Positions 62,759 to 64,000 of a stretch of 64,000 nt of DNA are shown in pieces. The stretch's first letter is position 1. Each line of letters begins with the position of its first letter. The translations under genes were made by a program, and so were the position numbers. The stretch is from Leptolyngbya sp. Heron Island J (lineage in GTDB: Bacteria > Cyanobacteriota > Cyanobacteriia > Phormidesmidales > Phormidesmidaceae): assembly GCF_000482245.1 (NCBI RefSeq), contig NZ_AWNH01000084.1, positions 1 to 64,000 on the forward strand. Reading direction: 5' to 3'. The notes under the pieces were generated by a model, which was not told the origin of the DNA, did not search any database, and saw nothing but the letters and a program-made list of their open reading frames with translations.

Positions 62759-63277
62759 CTAAACTTGCTCAGCCTGGGCCACATTACGTTTGCGGATAGC
62801 TGCCATGCCCATGCCGATTAGACCGGGCAGGAGAGCTGGGGTAGGAATGGGAGCTGGCATATCGTTATTGCCGCCGTTGTTGCCGCCATTATTACCGCCG
62901 TTGTTACCGCCGTTATTGCCGCCACCAGGATTATTGGGTTCCATAAAACTGCTTGATATGGAGTTGCTATCCCCATCACCGTTCAAGAGTTCCAACAAGA
63001 TCCAAGCAACAATCCCCATCGCCATCAGCTCGTTAAGCGCAGAATTGCCTCCCATAGTTTCACCTGTAGTACCCTGGGAAAGTAGACTTGGAGGGCTAAT
63101 GTCGAAATCTGATTCACCAAAACCAACCGGTTGATTATTTAGAGAGTTGGAGAATGCGGGATTTGTGAACGTATTATAGTTGTTAGAACGGAGGCTAAAT
63201 GCATGGGCAGACCCAGCAGTTGAAATTAGAGCTGTTGTGACAGCACCTAGTGCTACACAAGAAATTCTTTTGAACAT
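62759..63277 (-). CDS. PTPA-CTERM (cyanobacterial PEP-CTERM) sorting-signal protein
   Basis: The 172-residue exported protein has a signal peptide (MFKRISCVALGAVTTALISTAGSAHA), a low-complexity body, five GGNN repeats, and the C-terminal tripartite sorting signal PAPIPTPALLPGLIGMGMAAIRKR. The PTPALLPGLIGxG form is the cyanobacterial PEP-CTERM subclass, recognised by a cyanoexosortase that cleaves and transfers the protein. A central hydrophobic stretch (MGIVAWILLELL) is present. No exosortase gene is in the window. Its function as a structural or matrix protein is only inferred. The ATG at 63277 was chosen over the upstream TTG. Confidence 0.85.
   Translation of the reverse strand: MFKRISCVALGAVTTALISTAGSAHAFSLRSNNYNTFTNPAFSNSLNNQPVGFGESDFDISPPSLLSQGTTGETMGGNSALNELMAMGIVAWILLELLNGDGDSNSISSSFMEPNNPGGGNNGGNNGGNNGGNNGGNNDMPAPIPTPALLPGLIGMGMAAIRKRNVAQAEQV
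62863..62924 (-). repeat. 12-bp tandem repeats encoding Gly-Gly-Asn-Asn
   Basis: About five copies of a 12-base unit such as ccgccgttgttg, with third-base variation, encode GGNN in the PTPA-CTERM protein. They probably vary by slippage. Confidence 0.8.
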
Positions 63278-63286
63278 AGTCATCAA

Positions 63287-63911
63287 GTAACAAGAAGAAC
63301 AACAAAACCATGGAATGAATAAGCCTCATTATTAGTAGATGACTTAAGGAACCCAACTTAGTAGAGGCTACACGCTAGAGGTGCAAAATTTCCCAAAACT
63401 AAGGCTACAACGTACTAAAGCTTGAAAAAAGTTCATTTTCATACTTTCAGCTTCCCCAACTTTATTCAAAGTGATAGCTAGGGTTCAGAAGAATAAAAGT
63501 TGAAATGCTTCTCCATAGTCAAAACTTGATAGAAAATAGCTTTCAGTACATTATTAATAGATAAAAAATCGCATTATTTAGAGGATGTATAAAGAGTATT
63601 GGAAGATGGGCTTACAGCGAATATCGAGAGTGAGCGCTATTGGTTGAGCCCCTCCACCTAGCTCATCTGCCCTTGCCAAAGGGAGAACACTTCAGAACAT
63701 AATTCATGCTGGTGTTCTATTTATCTGCTAACCTTTTTGTTCAGTGGTTAGATTCTCGCTCTAATTAAATAGTGCGTTGTTTCTAATTCCACAGTGAATG
63801 CAGGTTTAGTTAGGACAATTTGACAACTCAAAATCTGAGCACTTCAGCCCTCTCTTTCATCCCTCCGTTTTCATACTTTTGCCTTTTTCTATATGCCTTT
63901 AAACTAAAAAA
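63287..63911. other. Intergenic region
   Basis: I see no gene in this AT-rich 600-base stretch. The first part should contain the promoter of the PTPA-CTERM gene. Confidence 0.4.
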
Positions 63912-63947
63912 AGGGTTAAGTCTCCTTATCATCAGAGACTTAACCCT
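63905..63947 (-). terminator. Intrinsic terminator for a minus-strand gene beyond the right edge
   Basis: AGGGTTAAGTCTC and GAGACTTAACCCT form a perfect 13-bp stem with a 10-base loop. On the minus strand it is followed by TTTTTTT. A possible gene end (QKLIKTE, then TAA) is seen on the minus strand at about 63977-64000. Confidence 0.75.
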
Positions 63948-63976
63948 ATAACCACCATGTTGGTTGCAAATAACAG

Positions 63977-64000
63977 TTATTCGGTTTTTATAAGCTTTTG
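63977..64000 (-). CDS. Possible C-terminus of a gene entering from the right
   Basis: The minus strand reads CAA AAG CTT ATA AAA ACC GAA TAA in one frame, just upstream of the terminator. Only seven codons are inside the window, so the frame choice is a guess. Confidence 0.25.
   Translation of the reverse strand, partial: QKLIKTE

Overview
The window is chromosomal DNA of a cyanobacterium. The grounds are many HIP1 octamers (GCGATCGC), filamentous-haemagglutinin/TPS proteins of cyanobacterial type, a DUF928 protein, a cyanobacterial PTPA-CTERM sorting tail, an SLH-OprB porin and Pho boxes of the cyanobacterial type. The genus cannot be fixed from the sequence. No rRNA, tRNA or CRISPR array was seen.

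1-12 kb is a mosaic of housekeeping and decaying genes: the 5' part of an ISAzo13-type transposase with an A7 frameshift site, a gene apparently truncated beside it, a DUF1614 remnant, a glycosyltransferase, a PPK2 polyphosphate kinase, an MDR oxidoreductase stopped by one in-frame TAG, a RhlE-like helicase with a DECD box, a small membrane protein, a carotenoid oxygenase, an M48 peptidase remnant, a RidA protein without its usual arginine, and several small unknown proteins. 12-16.3 kb (minus) is a tight operon: outer-membrane porin, ABC permease, ATPase, NMT1/TauA-like lipoprotein. 16.6-19.7 kb (minus) carries a peroxiredoxin-fold protein lacking the peroxidatic cysteine and a complete katG.

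21-58 kb is a surface-protein island. It has four TPS exoproteins (TpsA, 732-1518 aa), two TpsB outer-membrane transporters, two different subtilisin-like proteases, a SARP-like regulator plus an internally deleted paralogue, a TPR protein, a NarL-type response regulator with a CHASE2 histidine kinase, a DUF928 protein and a TPR-CHAT caspase-like protease. The last two have signal peptides and converge with overlapping stop codons. It ends with a pentapeptide-repeat protein and an inverse-autotransporter-like protein (N-terminal barrel, beta-helix passenger). My reading is that this is one sensed, transcriptionally controlled adhesin-secretion system with dedicated proteases in the envelope and outside the cell. 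The parts are visible in sequence; their joint function is inference.

58-62.7 kb is a phosphonate/phosphite-type uptake locus: phnF-like GntR regulator, then phnC, phnD, phnE and a half-size TSUP transporter. Upstream of phnC are a Pho box and a palindrome matching the HutC-subfamily GntR operator. A second, reverse-oriented Pho box lies just before phnF and points at the remnant of a divergent phosphodiesterase gene. No C-P lyase genes are in the window. The right end holds a PTPA-CTERM protein and a terminator for a minus-strand gene beyond the edge.
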